From Bacillus aquiflavi (lineage in GTDB: Bacteria > Bacillota > Bacilli > Bacillales > Cytobacillaceae): a DNA stretch of 64,000 nucleotides. Of this stretch, positions 43,575 to 53,212 are shown piece after piece. Each line of letters starts with the position of its first letter. Position 1 is the first letter of the stretch. The notes under the pieces are model-generated. The model saw only the letters and a list, made by a program, of their open reading frames with translations, was not told the origin of the DNA and searched no databases. The DNA lies in the NCBI RefSeq assembly GCF_019915265.1, contig NZ_CP082780.1:248001-312000 (forward strand). The letters are read 5' to 3'. The position numbers and the translations under genes were made by a program.

Positions 43575-44264
43575 ATGATGAAGAAGTTTTGGAATTGGAT
43601 CAAGAACGACGATGGCAGAACGCTCTATCTGGATGGCGTTATTGCTGAAGAATCATGGTTCGGTGATGAAGTTACGCCAAAACAATTCAAATCAGAGCTA
43701 ATGAACGATAAAGGCGATATTACGATTTGGATCAACTCCCCCGGAGGTGATGTATTTGCCGCAGCCCAAATCTACAATATGCTGATGGACTACCAAGGAG
43801 ATGTGACCGTAAAGATTGATGGAATTGCTGCTTCTGCTGCATCTGTTATCGCGATGGCAGGAACAGAAGTTTTAATGTCTCCAGTTGCGATGATGATGAT
43901 TCACAATACAATGACGGTTGCCATTGGAGATTCAAACGAAATGCATAAGGCTAGCGAGATGTTGTCCGAAGTTAAGGAAAGTATTATCAATGCGTATGAA
44001 ATTAAGACAGGAATCGCTAGGAAGAACATTTCACAATTGATGGATGCGGAGTCTTGTTTTAATGCCAAAAAAGCTGTCGAGCTTGGCTTTGCAGATGGAC
44101 TGCTCTTTGATGCGGTTGATCGAGAAGATAATGGAACAGTTGCTGTCATGTTCTCGCGAGCAGCAGTCACAAATTCACTTCTTACCAAACTCATTCCACC
44201 AAGGCCTGAAAATAAAACACCGATTGAACAGTTAGAAAAACGCTTGAGTCTGTTGGCTCACTAA
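43575..44264 (+). CDS. ClpP-like prohead protease
   Basis: 229 residues; ATG at 43575 or 43578, the latter seven bases after GGGAGGG. The ClpP-type fold is seen in ITIWINSPGGDVFAAAQI, the catalytic serine in GIAASAASVIAMAG, and the histidine in MMMIHNT. It matures the capsid by cutting scaffold and capsid protein. It lies directly between the portal and capsid genes; with the capsid gene lost it has no substrate here. Confidence 0.93.
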   Translation: MMKKFWNWIKNDDGRTLYLDGVIAEESWFGDEVTPKQFKSELMNDKGDITIWINSPGGDVFAAAQIYNMLMDYQGDVTVKIDGIAASAASVIAMAGTEVLMSPVAMMMIHNTMTVAIGDSNEMHKASEMLSEVKESIINAYEIKTGIARKNISQLMDAESCFNAKKAVELGFADGLLFDAVDREDNGTVAVMFSRAAVTNSLLTKLIPPRPENKTPIEQLEKRLSLLAH

Positions 44265-44284
44265 TTTTGAGGAGGAAAAAACAA

Positions 44285-44380
44285 ATGAATAAAATTCTAG
44301 AACTGAGAGAAAACCGCGCAAAAGCATGGGAAGCTGCTAAATCATTTTTGGACAGTAAGCGAGGTGGAGACGGTCTTTTG
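44285..44380 (+). pseudogene. Major capsid protein gene, first 32 codons only
   Basis: After GAGGAGG an ATG opens MNKILELRE, AKAWEAAKSFLDSKRGGDGL, the typical start of an HK97-like major capsid protein (delta domain). At 44381 the group II intron begins, and after the intron no capsid sequence is found. The 3' exon, normally about 370 codons, is lost. Confidence 0.85.
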
Positions 44381-46271
44381 GTGCGCTCGGCATGCGCATG
44401 AACTATAGGGTGCAAGTCCCGAACCCCGAAGACAGAAGTAGAGGTTAGCCAAGAGCAAGGGTGTCCGTGGTGACATGGAATCTGAAGGAAGCTGGAGGCA
44501 AAACACCGATCCGAGGAACACGAATCTCATACAAGGCTAGATATGATTGAGTGAGTTTGCCAAACAAAATAAAGCTCTTTCTGTCGAAGGTCATATCAAG
44601 TAAATGAGGCGGATAGATGGTGTGTGTGAAAGTGGATGCGCTTACCCGGGGAGGTCTGACAGAAACGTGAAGTTCCCTTCATAACCTACTTGGTGACAAG
44701 TAACTGAACGGTCAGAAGTCAGCAGAGGTCATAGTACGAGTTGGTCTAGAACAACTTGGAAGGACTGAACAATTAAGAAAGAATAGCCCTTGGCTTTCCA
44801 GTTTGGATGAATGAACACAGAAAACAGAGAAACCTCACGCTTAGAAAGTAGTGGTGAATCCCACGAGGGTATTTGCGGAGGGTGTAGTCCAACTGGGCAA
44901 AAGAAGATAAGCTATTCACGGGAAGGAACGAAATGGTAATGTTGAATCAAATTCTGGAACGGCAGAACATGATACGAGCATTAAAGCGAGTAGAAGCGAA
45001 TAAGGGAAGCCATGGAGTAGACATGATGCCCGTACAAACCTTACGTCAGCACATCCTCGAAAATTGGGCAACCATTAAATCGCAGATTCTAACGGGAACC
45101 TATGAACCGCAACCAGTACGTCGAGTCGAAATCCCGAAACCAGACGGCGGTGTGCGCTTATTAGGCATCCCTACCGTGACAGACCGTTTAATTCAACAAG
45201 CCATATCGCAGATATTATCGAAAGGAATATGACAAAATTTTCGGATAACAGTTATGGATTCCGACCAAATCGGAACGCCCACGACGCTGTCCGAAAAGCA
45301 AAAGGGTATATAAAAGAGGGGTATCGCTGGGTAGTAGATATGGATTTAGAAAAATTCTTTGACAAAGTCAATCATGACCGACTAATGGCAACATTAGCGA
45401 AAAGAATTCAAGATAAACCACTCTTAAAACTGATCCGCAAATATCTCCAAGCTGGTGTCATGATAAACGGAGTCGTTTCGAGTACAGATAAAGGAACACC
45501 TCAAGGTGGACCTTTAAGTCCACTTCTTTCAAACATCGTATTAGATGAGCTTGATAAAGAGTTAGAGAAACGTGGACATAAATTCGTTCGTTATGCAGAT
45601 GACTGCAATATTTATGTAAAAAGTGAACGTTCAGGAAAGCGAACAATGGCAAGTGTGCAGCGATTCATTGAAGGACAACTACGATTAAAAGTAAATGAAA
45701 CAAAATCGTCAGTAGACCGACCATGGAAACGAAAGTTCCTGGGTTTTAGCTTTACATTTCATAAAGAACCTAAGGTTCGCATTGCGAAAACAAGTCTCCA
45801 ACGAATGAAGAAGAAAATGCGAGAAATTACCTCTAGAAAGATGCCATACTCTATGGAATACAGAATCAAGCAATTAAACCAATATTTAATTGGATGGTGT
45901 GGTTATTTTGCGCTAGCAGATACACCAAGTATCTTCAAGTTGTTAGATAGTTGGATTAAACGAAGATTGAGAATGTGTCTATGGAAGAATTGGAAGAAAC
46001 CTCGGACAAGAGTCAGAAACCTCACTCGCTTAAACATCCCATACGGAAAAGCATATGAGTGGGGGAATACCCGGAAAGGGTACTGGCGCATTTCAAAAAG
46101 CCCCATATTACACAGAACCCTTGACAATTCCTACTGGGAAAGCCAAGGGCTGAAAAGTCTGCAAATTCGTTACGAAACTTTGCGTTATTCATCTTAATTG
46201 AACCGCCGTATACGGAACCGTATGTACGGTGGTGTGAGAGGTCGGGGGCTAATCACCCCCTCCTACTCGAT
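44381..46271 (+). mobile_element. Group II intron with maturase gene
   Basis: The 5' end GTGCGCTCGG and the following GGGTGCAAGTCCCGAAC are typical of bacterial group II introns. The 3' part has a domain V-like hairpin (GCCGTATACGGAACCGTATG, ending in GTACGGT) and a domain VI stem (GGGGGCTAATCACCCCC), with the intron ending in CTACTCGAT at 46271. The reverse transcriptase gene lies in between. The 5' exon is a phage capsid gene, but the 3' flank is the inside of an IS3 orfB, so the exons do not match. Both insertion points follow similar bases (CTTTTG in capsid; CATTTG in the intact IS3 copy). Confidence 0.9.
44933..46197 (+). pseudogene. ltrA: Group II intron reverse transcriptase/maturase (frameshifted)
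   Basis: Two frames join near 45225. The first (99 residues) has the RT0-RT2 region: KRVEANKGSHGVDMM and PKPDGGVRLLGIPTVTDRL. The second goes on with FSDNSYGFRPNRNAHDAVRK, the catalytic FVRYADDCNIYV, the thumb, and the maturase domain X (FKLLDSWIKRRLRMCLWK). No HNH endonuclease domain follows. The stop-start overlap (AATATGACA) has no ribosome binding site, so it seems a frameshift rather than two genes. The protein normally helps splicing and reverse-transcribes the intron RNA into new DNA sites. Confidence 0.88.
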
Positions 46272-46702
46272 TGATAGCCGCTTCGGGAAACCTTCATGAC
46301 CTTGCACATCTTCTCCACACGGAAAATGAAGCGATTCTCATAGATGAATGAGAAAATTACCGATGGTCTTTCACGAAGAAGTGCATCGCCTTTTTTAAGA
46401 TTGCATTCTCCTCCTCAAGATCACGTAGCCGTTTTTGCATTGCTTTTAATTGTTGAGCTTCTGTCATGTTTGGAAAAGAAGCTTCAATAAACTCTTCACC
46501 ATATTTCTTTTTCCAATTGTGAATGGTATTTGGACTAATATCCAGATCCCTAGCCGTCTGGGCAACCGACTTGTTTTGTTCAATCATCATTTGGACTGTA
46601 CTTCTTTTAAAATCTTCATCAAATGTTTGTCTGCTCATTGGGACACCTCATATTATTAGTTATTTTAATAATAAACTGTGTCTACTTTTGAGTCTAACAT
46701 CA
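46272..46702 (-). mobile_element. IS3-family fragment, right end only
   Basis: 431 bases nearly the same as the right part of the element at 20024-21376, from within orfB (start TGATAGCCGCTTCGGG) through orfA to the right inverted repeat ending TCTAACATCA. The left ~920 bases are missing and replaced by the group II intron. The right end cuts a serine recombinase gene. Confidence 0.92.
46357..46638 (-). CDS. IS3-family OrfA (second copy)
   Basis: 93 residues, one substitution (DLDISPNT for DLGISPNT) compared with the copy at 21031. The helix-turn-helix and leucine-rich helix are whole, but orfB is cut off after its first codons, so no transposase can be made. It might still bind the element ends and act as an inhibitor of related copies. 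Confidence 0.85.
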   Translation of the reverse strand: MSRQTFDEDFKRSTVQMMIEQNKSVAQTARDLDISPNTIHNWKKKYGEEFIEASFPNMTEAQQLKAMQKRLRDLEEENAILKKAMHFFVKDHR

Positions 46703-48071
46703 TATTTATGCTGATGATGGAATATCAGGAACAAATACAAAAAAGCGCGAGCAGTTTAACAAAATGATTGAAGATAGCATGAATGGGAAAATCGATATGA
46801 TTATTACAAAGTCTATCAGTCGTTTTGCAAGAAATACGCTGGACTGTTTAAAATACATCAGGCAATTGAAAGATAAAGAAATACCTGTGTTTTTTGAAAA
46901 GGAAAACATTAATACAATGGATGCTAAAGGTGAAATTATGCTTACCATCATGGCGTCACTTGCACAACAAGAAAGTCAGTCACTTAGCCAAAACGTAAAA
47001 CTCGGAATACAATACCGATATCAACAAGGTGAAGTGCAAGTGAACCATAATCGTTTTCTAGGCTATACCAAAGATGAGAACAACAAACTAGTAATCAATC
47101 CGGAACAAGCAAAAGTTTTTAAACGGATTTACCGGGAATATTTAGAAGGAGCAAGTTTGGTTCAAATAGCACGTGGACTTGAAGCGGATGAAATACTTAC
47201 CGCAGCTAAACGATCCAAGTGGCGACCTGAATCGATTAAAAAGATTCTCCAAAATGAAAAATATATAGGTGATGCGTTACTTAAAAAAACATATATCGTA
47301 GATTTTTTAACGAAGAAACGAGTTGTAAACAACGGTCATGTTCCACAATATTATGTTGAAAATAACCACGAACCAATCATTCCAAGAGAGATTTATTTAC
47401 AAGTTCAAGAAGAAATGATGCGAAGGGCAAATATTCGAAATGGTAAAACAGGAAAGAAACGAGTCTATAGCAGCAAGTATGCATTGTCGAGTATTGTCTT
47501 TTGCAAAGAATGTGAAGATGTTTTCCGAAGGGTACATTGGAATAACCGCGGATACAGATCCATCGTGTGGCGATGCGTTAGCAGACTAGAAAGAAAAACA
47601 CATCTTTGCAATGCAGAAACAATCAGAGAAGATGAGCTACACCAAGCTATAGTACAAGCCATAAATGAAGTGTTGGGAAACAAAGATAACTACTTGAATA
47701 TATTAATAGAAAATATTGAAACAGTTTTAAATGAAAATGCAGACAGGCCTACAGCCGATATTGATAAAAAGTTAGAAGAACTTCAAATGGAACTTCTAAG
47801 ACTTGCAAATTCAAAAGAAGATTATGATGATGTGGCGGAAGAAATATACCAATTACGGGAATTGAAACAGGAAGTCATGATGAAAAACGCAGCAAGAGAA
47901 GGACTCAGGCAGCGGATTGAAGAAATGACAAAGTTTTTAAAAGAGCAAGCGCAGCAACTCGAAACGTATGATGATCTACTTGTAAGACGATTGATTGAAA
48001 AAATAACGATTCATGAAAGACAATTAACAATTGAATTTAAGTCGGGGATTGAGATTACAAAAGAAATATAA
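46703..48071 (+). pseudogene. Large serine recombinase (phage integrase), N-terminus removed by IS3
   Basis: Directly after the IS3 end the frame reads [20 protein letters not shown], the middle of the resolvase domain, then [16 protein letters not shown], and goes on through the recombinase domain ([20 protein letters not shown]), a zinc ribbon ([11 protein letters not shown] ... CNAE) and a coiled coil. About 60 N-terminal residues with the catalytic serine (usually in a RVSTxxQ motif) are missing, so it is inactive. It probably integrated the prophage; it lies at the right prophage edge. An internal ATG at 46764 would give 435 residues. Confidence 0.9.
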
Positions 48072-48085
48072 TATGAATATTTAAC

Positions 48086-48132
48086 AAGAGGCTAATTATA
48101 TAAAGTTAATGGTTTTATATAGTTAGTCTCTT
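48086..48132 (+). terminator. Terminator after the recombinase
   Basis: AAGAGGCTAATTATATAAA pairs with TTTATATAGTTAGTCTCTT with two mismatches; the right arm is T-rich. Confidence 0.65.
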
Positions 48133-48282
48133 ATTTCATCTATTAAATTGACTGGAAATTCAAAATTAATAAAATCGATTATTCACTGAGAATGCGATCT
48201 AAAATAATTTAATTTTTACTGAAACTATTTTCTAATAGATTACGAATATGTAAGTAGACGGGTAAAAAAAGGAGGGATAGAA

Positions 48283-48834
48283 CTGAACGAATATCGTTTA
48301 ATTAAAAAAATTCAGCGTAAGGGCGATCGAGATGCTGCCGATGAACTCATTCGTATGTATTACGATGACATACATGGTTACGTTAGAAGACAAATTACGA
48401 ATGTTGATACGGCAATCGATCTAACACAAGAGATATTTATTTCGATGTTAAAAACCATTCAATATTACGACCGAAAAAAGGGAGGAGGTTTTAGAACTTG
48501 GTTATACCGAATTGCTACTAATAAAATAATTGATTGGTTTCGTTCTAGTTCTTACAACCAAATGCAGCGAACACTTCAATTAGGTGATGTAGATCCAATC
48601 GATTATAACGATTTTACAATACAATTTGAAAATAAATTCGTACTTGAACAAATGGAGCAGTTTGTCGCTTGTTATCCCGCTGATATTCAACAGATCTTTC
48701 GTTTACATACTTTTGGAGCATATACGTTCTCGGAAATTGCTACTTTAACAAATCAAGCTGAGGGGACTGTGAAGTCAAAGTATTATCGGTTGATTCATTT
48801 ATTGAGAAAGGAGTTTTCTGATGTCAATGAATAA
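48283..48834 (+). CDS. ECF-type RNA polymerase sigma factor (CTG start)
   Basis: 183 residues if read from CTG at 48283, six bases after AGGAGGG. Region 2 is LIKKIQRKGDRDAADELIRM to LTQEIFISMLKTI and FRTWLYRIATNKIIDWFR; region 4 is YPADIQQIFRLH plus TFSEIATLTNQAEGTVKSKY. The first ATG in frame (48355) is inside region 2. No ATG, GTG or TTG lies between the upstream stop and that point. The gene overlaps the start of a membrane protein gene and is followed by ABC transporter genes, an order like the sigY operon of Bacillus subtilis, so it likely regulates them. Confidence 0.8.
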   Translation: MNEYRLIKKIQRKGDRDAADELIRMYYDDIHGYVRRQITNVDTAIDLTQEIFISMLKTIQYYDRKKGGGFRTWLYRIATNKIIDWFRSSSYNQMQRTLQLGDVDPIDYNDFTIQFENKFVLEQMEQFVACYPADIQQIFRLHTFGAYTFSEIATLTNQAEGTVKSKYYRLIHLLRKEFSDVNE

Positions 48835-49536
48835 AGCTAAAGATGAAAGTATTGAATTTATTTTAGAACAAGGTCTACAAAAACCAAAAAGTTCTTGGAG
48901 AAAAATGATTGAGATAGTTAGAACATTAGAATATCGAAGTATCTTTTGGGATACATCATATGGATTGTTGATTACAATGGTAACACTTGTATTAGCATCT
49001 ATTATTTTTATTACATTACCTGAACAATTTATCTTTTCGTCTGCAACGATCATCGCTCCTATCATTTTTTTTATTATTTTATTATTTACGGAAATGTCGG
49101 AGAGAAATCATGGTTTTTATATGAATTAAAACAAACATGCCATTTTACAATTATTCAGATTACGGCATTAAGAATTATTGCTTATTCACTAGTAGGTTTT
49201 ATGCTAACAATTTTAATGGTTGTGTTTAGTACGAGAAATGGGGACGAATTTCTATTATTGTTTTCTCTTTGTTTATTTGGTTTGTCCATTTGTGTAACAT
49301 TAAGTCTTTTGTTAATTAGGCTATTCCAAGGTAAGTGGATATTTGCGATGTTTTCTAGTGCATGGATTGCTCTTAATGTAATGATTCCATTTTTAGTAGG
49401 TATTGAGAAATGGGAAAATCTTTTGAGGGCAATACCAACTACTATTGCTTTCATTTTAGCTTTTTTTGGATGTCTATTATTAGTATACCGATTGAACAAA
49501 ATATTTACGGAGGTAAAAAACTATGCTAATACTTAA
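48821..49536 (+). pseudogene. Membrane protein of the sigma operon, frameshifted
   Basis: The first frame gives 102 residues with two spans (YGLLITMVTLVLASIIFITL, IIAPIIFFIILLFTEM) and ends at a TAA near 49129. In the next frame, from about 49105, it goes on as WFLYELKQTCHFTIIQITAL, ALRIIAYSLVGFM and four more spans to 49536. The shift lies in GGTTTTTATATG, a T-run. Together they make a ~235-residue six-span protein, perhaps the anti-sigma partner or an ABC accessory. AAGGAG lies seven bases before the ATG, inside the sigma gene. Confidence 0.7.
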
Positions 49537-50377
49537 CAATGTAACAAAACAATATGGAAATTTTACTGCTTTAGAGGACCTCTCTTTAGAATTTTATAAT
49601 GGTGTTTATGCATTACTAGCACCAAATGGTGCTAGAAAAACAACATAAATAAAAATGTTAACAACGTTGATATTTCCTACGAAAGGAGAAATTCTCTGGA
49701 ACGGTGACGACATAATTAAGCTTGATTCGAATTACCGTGATTTAATCGGATATTTACCGCAGGATTTTGGATATTATCGAAATCATTCACCAAGGGAATT
49801 TTTGTTATATATGGCGACTCTAAAATGCATTGATCGAAGAATTGCAAATGAAAGAGTCGATGAACTTATTGAATTAGTAGGTTTAACAACTGTTCGGGAT
49901 AAAAAGATGAAGAAGTTTTCAGGTGGTATGATTCAACGTGTTGGAATTGCACAAGCTATTTTAAATGACCCTAAAATATTAATTTTAGACGAACCAACTG
50001 TTGGTCTAGATCCAAAAGAACGTGTACGTTTCCGTAATTTGATTTCATCTTTATCCAAAGAACGAATAGTTATATTATCTACCCATATTGTGTCTGATAT
50101 TGAAACAATAGCAAACAAAGTAATTATGCTGAAGGATCATAAATTATTAATAAATGATACACCTGAAGAAATATGTAATCAATTAGCAACGAAAGTGTTT
50201 GAAACGGACAATATTAAAGCAGTTAACAAGGAATATTTTACTCTTACAGAATATCAATTAAACAGTAAAACAGTTACTCGATTTGTAAGTGAGCAGGACT
50301 GTAGTAATGTTGCAACACCTGTTAGTCCAAATTTGGAAGATGTATTTCTTTATGTTTACAGAGAAGACATCATGTGA
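49523..50377 (+). pseudogene. ABC transporter ATP-binding protein with stop and damaged Walker A
   Basis: Frame from the ATG at 49523 (after GGAGG) reads MLILNNVTKQYGNFTALEDL and YALLAPNGARKTT, then TAA (49646-49648), then goes on in the same frame with IKMLTTLIFPTKGEI, the Q-loop PQDFGYY, the signature FSGGMIQRVGIAQAI and Walker B ILILDEPTVGLDP. The Walker A should be GPNGAGKTT; here it is APNGARKTT, an Ala for Gly and Arg for Gly, in addition to the stop. So ATP binding would be lost even if the stop were read through. It should have powered the two permeases that follow. Confidence 0.88.
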
Positions 50378-50386
50378 GGTGGAAAA

Positions 50387-51409
50387 ATGCTTTTTTGGAA
50401 TGAATCAAAGAAAATCCTCTTTCAGCCTGTGGTGATAGGATTTGTTGTTTTCTGTATTTTGTTAAATGGAACGTTTACATTATTAGCCTATAATGATTAT
50501 CAATTTGATAGAAATATAAACTCGGTGAATATCTTTACTGATTTTCAAGCAGACAATATTGCCCAAGATTATATACAAAAATATGATGTAACCGGTAAGA
50601 AGGCCGATAATATCATAAAAAAATATGAGAAATTACAGAAAGTAATCGATCAAAAAGCGGAAAAGGGAGATGCTTTAGCCTTCTATTTTGGTACACAAAC
50701 ACCATATGTGCATAGTACATTGTTTGGCTTAATATTTATGATCATTATTGCAGAGGTATGTCTAATTGGGTTGTTTCTAGGTATCTTTTCAACGACATTT
50801 GAAAAAATAAGCGGGACAGAATCAGTTGTTTATGCCTCAAATATTGGTAGAAAAATCATATGGAAAAAACTAAATGCAGTATGGATTGGGACACTGTTAA
50901 CTAGTGTTGTAGTCGTTGGCATGTCATTGACCATATTTTTTCTTCAATTCGATTTTTCTGGTGTGTGGTCTGATTATGTGTCAAGTGGGTTTAACTATGC
51001 AGTAGGTGAATTTGGTAAACCCTTTATCACTTGGAATAGCTTAACGGTTGTTCAGTACTTATGGGCAACAATTGCGCTAACAATTGGTTTAGCTATTTGT
51101 TTTGCTCTGATTGGGTTTACAGCTGGAATTTTTGTTCGAAACAGTTATGCAGCATTTTTGATATCTGTGATTATTTTATGTGGATTGTTTGTCGTTAAAT
51201 ATTTATTTCCTATTGGCTCAACTGTACGTGCTATGTTAGGAATGACCCCAGTTTGGCTCTGGAAAACAAGTCGTGAATGGTTTACTGATGGCGGAGCAGA
51301 TATTATTTGGAAGTATTATGAGACGATAGGGTTGTCGGCATCATTTTTGAGCCTATCTTTGCTAATATTAATTGGCGCAAAAGTTTTTGCAAAAAAAGAA
51401 ATTCTATAG
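50387..51409 (+). CDS. ABC-2 type permease subunit
   Basis: 340 residues after GAGGTGG. One span near the N-terminus (VVIGFVVFCILLNGTFTLL), a ~90-residue outer part, and then five further spans (FGLIFMIIIAEVCLIGLFLG, IALTIGLAICFALIGFTAG and others) match ABC-2 membrane subunits. The substrate is unknown; in sigma-linked operons such pumps often remove antimicrobial peptides. Its ATPase partner is broken. Confidence 0.78.
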   Translation: MLFWNESKKILFQPVVIGFVVFCILLNGTFTLLAYNDYQFDRNINSVNIFTDFQADNIAQDYIQKYDVTGKKADNIIKKYEKLQKVIDQKAEKGDALAFYFGTQTPYVHSTLFGLIFMIIIAEVCLIGLFLGIFSTTFEKISGTESVVYASNIGRKIIWKKLNAVWIGTLLTSVVVVGMSLTIFFLQFDFSGVWSDYVSSGFNYAVGEFGKPFITWNSLTVVQYLWATIALTIGLAICFALIGFTAGIFVRNSYAAFLISVIILCGLFVVKYLFPIGSTVRAMLGMTPVWLWKTSREWFTDGGADIIWKYYETIGLSASFLSLSLLILIGAKVFAKKEIL

Positions 51410-51453
51410 GGAGTTTGTATCTATTTCATATGTTTTTAAAATTGGAGGAAAAA

Positions 51454-52698
51454 ATGAATATATTATTATATGAACTTAAAAAGATATGGAATTGGCGAAT
51501 GATTGTAATTATTGGTGTAATGGGTGTTCTAGTATGGTTTACTTTTCTAAAAGATTCTTTAGATTCATATGACAGTTTATCAAGATACGGTATCTACGGT
51601 TCGTATCAAAACGAAATGTTTGAACTTTACGGTGATATACTTGATTCAGAAGAACTTGTTTCATATGATATTCCTGGAAAAAAGGCGGAAGTCATAGAGG
51701 AATTAAATGATATTATTGCTACAGAAACCATTTTTAAGGAAAACAATATAGCTACTTACGAGGAATATGTTATGTTTCATGAGGAGATTAGCAATGCTAG
51801 TGTAAGAATAGTGGATGAGGAAAAGGTCTCTGAACTATTAACAATAATGCAAGAGAAATTAGAAAATAATGCACAATCGTTGGAAGAATTATATGCATCG
51901 CCATTAAATAAATTGAATTCACTCATAACACTTGAAGGAACGTATATTTTCTATAAGGACTTTCTTCAAACAAGATATATAGATAATGATAATCGTCCTG
52001 TCGTTGTTCAAGCAGTAAATAATGTATTAGACATAAACAATGGCAATTTAATCCGCTATGATCTAACAAGCAATTTTTCAAATTATGTTGCAGGGATCGG
52101 TGTGTTTTCCTTGATATCTATTATTATATTGATTGCACCATTTTTAACAATGGATCGTATGTGGGGTGTGAATCTTATCCAATATTCATCTAATGTCGGT
52201 CGGAAGATCTTTTTGGTTCAATTTGTTGTAACGATAATTAGCGCAGTATTCTTATCATTCTTGCTTATTGTGTTAGCATATATTCCATTTATGGCTAATG
52301 GTGCAATAGATTATTGGGAATCATCTGTCATGGCTTTTCACCCCGGTCCTGGTGGATTGCAGCTGTATGACATTACATTTGGACAATATGCATGTTTACT
52401 TGCAGGAATCGTTATTCTGTTTAATTTGTGTGCTGCAACTTTTACATTTGTACTTGCAAGGTTTAGTCAAAATATAATTGTCATGATGATGAAAATCGTG
52501 CCATTTTGTATTGCGACAGCAGGCCTGTTAATCATATCTGTAAATGATGTATTTTCAGATGAAAATTTGATATTTAATCTATTGTTCCAAGGGAAAGCTC
52601 GTTTTTCTGAAGTATTGTTTGGTACTATTATGGGCATTGTTGGACTTGTTATCGTGTGGTATTTGACGAAACGAGAAAAACATGTTGATGTTGATTAG
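51454..52698 (+). CDS. ABC-2 type permease subunit
   Basis: 414 residues from the ATG at 51454, six bases after GGAGG (an in-frame start at 51415 has no such site). One N-terminal span (MIVIIGVMGVLVWFTFL) is followed by a long outer domain of ~170 residues and five more spans. It resembles the preceding permease in layout (shared YSSNVGRKIF and YASNIGRKII blocks), so the two are probably paralogues forming a heterodimer. The gene is intact; a strong hairpin lies 230 bases downstream. Confidence 0.78.
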   Translation: MNILLYELKKIWNWRMIVIIGVMGVLVWFTFLKDSLDSYDSLSRYGIYGSYQNEMFELYGDILDSEELVSYDIPGKKAEVIEELNDIIATETIFKENNIATYEEYVMFHEEISNASVRIVDEEKVSELLTIMQEKLENNAQSLEELYASPLNKLNSLITLEGTYIFYKDFLQTRYIDNDNRPVVVQAVNNVLDINNGNLIRYDLTSNFSNYVAGIGVFSLISIIILIAPFLTMDRMWGVNLIQYSSNVGRKIFLVQFVVTIISAVFLSFLLIVLAYIPFMANGAIDYWESSVMAFHPGPGGLQLYDITFGQYACLLAGIVILFNLCAATFTFVLARFSQNIIVMMMKIVPFCIATAGLLIISVNDVFSDENLIFNLLFQGKARFSEVLFGTIMGIVGLVIVWYLTKREKHVDVD

Positions 52699-52924
52699 TT
52701 ACTGTAATAAAATGTTATGATTACTTTTGACCTGTTCCCACGAACGTACAAAACAGTCGATATGTTCCCACATACGACCATTTTGCTCAAAATCGTAAAT
52801 ACATCAATTTTATCAACTCGTCCTATGTGGAGACAGTCTGTTTGATGTCTAAAAAATAAAGTCCGGAAAGCCTTGTAAATGCTAAAAAAAAAAAAAAATA
52901 AAAATAAATCTGTTAACTCGACTT

Positions 52925-52969
52925 ACACCCTCGATATGCGTTCAAGTAAACATATCGAGGGTGTGTTTT
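52925..52969 (+). terminator. Strong terminator after the ABC operon
   Basis: ACACCCTCGATATG and CATATCGAGGGTGT form a perfect 14-pair stem with a 12-base loop, followed by GTTTTA. A run of 15 A lies shortly upstream (about 52888). Confidence 0.75.
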
Positions 52970-52994
52970 AGGATAGGAAATTAGGTGGGGATGA

Positions 52995-53177
52995 GTAGAC
53001 AGAATAGCCCCTATACTGGTAATTCATAAGACTAAGGATCCTATCATACGAGTTCATCTTTCTAAAATTATACCAGATGTTGTATTAGTTACCCTAGATG
53101 GTACTGGGCATGAGCTACACAATAATGATTGGGATGAAATTATTAGTGCTATATCAAAACATGCGACAAGTTCATAA
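52995..53177 (+). pseudogene. C-terminal remnant of an alpha/beta hydrolase
   Basis: The frame reads APILVIHKTKDPIIRVH and then IIPDVVLVTLDGTGHELH to a stop at 53175. It has the last two catalytic elements of alpha/beta hydrolases: the acid after VIHxxxDP and the histidine in GTGHELH. The N-terminal two thirds with the nucleophile serine are missing. No start or ribosome binding site is seen. Confidence 0.75.
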
Positions 53178-53212
53178 TTAATATATACAAGTTGCAGACA
53201 GGAGTGATTTTA

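Noticed and set aside
44933-46197. Reverse transcriptase as part of a diversity-generating retroelement or retron
   Set aside because: The RT has a maturase domain, and group II intron 5' and 3' structures surround it; no template/variable repeat pair or retron RNA is visible.
52870-52970. CRISPR-like or transposon end repeat around the A-run and long hairpin
   Set aside because: Only one hairpin and a poly-A tract are present; no repeated unit or matching distal end was found, so a terminator is sufficient.
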